Assembly: GCA_009780545.1 (NCBI GenBank)
Contig: WQZW01000016.1
Coordinates: 1-12,281, forward strand
Direction of reading: 5' to 3'
DNA length: 12,281 nucleotides
DNA from: Treponema sp.
Lineage (GTDB): Bacteria > Spirochaetota > Spirochaetia > Treponematales > Breznakiellaceae
The notes under the pieces were generated by a model. That model made no database searches, was not told the origin of the DNA, and saw nothing but the letters and a program-made list of their open reading frames with translations. The position numbers and the translations under genes were made by a program. Below, in pieces: positions 12,170 through 12,281 of this stretch; the first letter of the stretch is position 1; every line of letters begins with the position of its first letter.

Positions 12170-12281
12170 ATGGAATCTCGACATTATTTCTTTACTTCCG
12201 AATCGGTGAGCGAGGGGCATCCGGACAAGCTCTGCGACCAGGTTTCGGACGCGATCCTCGATGCCTGCCTGAAGGCGGACC
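12170..12281 (+). CDS. metK: MetK: S-adenosylmethionine synthetase, N-terminal part
   Basis: The first 37 codons are present before the window ends. The N-terminus reads [20 protein letters not shown] followed by [17 protein letters not shown]. It contains the diagnostic [11 protein letters not shown] segment with the ATP-binding His-Pro-Asp-Lys and the [10 protein letters not shown] that follows it in almost all bacterial MetK proteins. The enzyme joins methionine and ATP to make S-adenosylmethionine, releasing phosphate and diphosphate, in the cytoplasm. ATG at 12170 is supported by AAGGAGA at 12159-12165, 4 nt upstream. The rest of the usual roughly 390 residues lies outside the window. 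Confidence 0.97.
   Translation, partial: MESRHYFFTSESVSEGHPDKLCDQVSDAILDACLKAD

Noticed and set aside
1..12281. CRISPR array, rRNA or defence island
   Set aside because: No regularly spaced direct repeats, rRNA segments, or defence genes were found. AddAB is a housekeeping repair complex and its Cas4-like Fe-S nuclease motif is normal for AddB.

Overview
This window looks like an ordinary piece of bacterial chromosome with high G+C (one sampled 60-nt stretch inside addA holds 38 G/C). It is interrupted near its left end by a short, clearly foreign A+T-rich patch. The strongest lineage hint is a Treponema-like spirochaete. That rests on general resemblance of the divergent AddA/AddB pair, the RlpA/SPOR-type exported protein and the aminotransferase to spirochaete proteins. 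It is an inference; no marker gene in the window fixes the taxon.

Layout, left to right. Positions 1-183 hold the C-terminal end of a DUF1116 (YahG/YlbE, FdrA-associated) protein, followed by a perfect 16-bp hairpin. Positions 184-636 contain a promoter, a possible 37-codon small ORF with a strong Shine-Dalgarno, and the left edge of a foreign segment. Positions 637-1029 encode a small flavodoxin-like protein at about 34% G+C, with its own near-consensus promoter. It is bracketed by sequences that look like the two halves of integron attC recombination sites (524-554 and 1155-1200). The foreign patch continues with a frameshifted remnant of an IS1595/IS1016-type transposase (1201-1379) and A+T-rich non-coding DNA to about 1480. 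A tRNA-Val(UAC) gene lies on the minus strand at 1631-1704.

Positions 1787-8511 (minus strand) are the addB-addA operon for the AddAB helicase-nuclease, which processes double-strand breaks for RecA-dependent repair. AddB carries the iron-sulphur nuclease and AddA the ATP-driven helicase plus a second nuclease. The start of addA is one base after the addB stop, so translation is probably coupled. A block of four strong hairpins (8578-8697) precedes addB. A hotdog-fold acyl-CoA thioesterase gene diverges from addB (8756-9157) and appears to have a leaderless mRNA. It meets a class I aminotransferase gene (9158-10351, minus) tail to tail, the two stop codons forming TGATCA.

Upstream of the aminotransferase is a separately transcribed minus-strand gene for an exported RlpA-like double-psi barrel protein with a SPOR-like C-terminus (10523-11260). 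It has a textbook terminator at 10428-10465. After about 330 bp without a gene come a small exported protein of unknown function (11692-12054), a terminator, and the start of metK (12170 to the window end). The metK -35 box lies inside that terminator stem.

The most unusual part is the flavodoxin segment. It can be read as a lone integron-type gene cassette with no visible integrase, later damaged by an insertion sequence. The next most interesting are the structured region ahead of addBA and the apparent loss of a catalytic aspartate in the RlpA-like protein. No large undescribed defence or metabolic system is evident.
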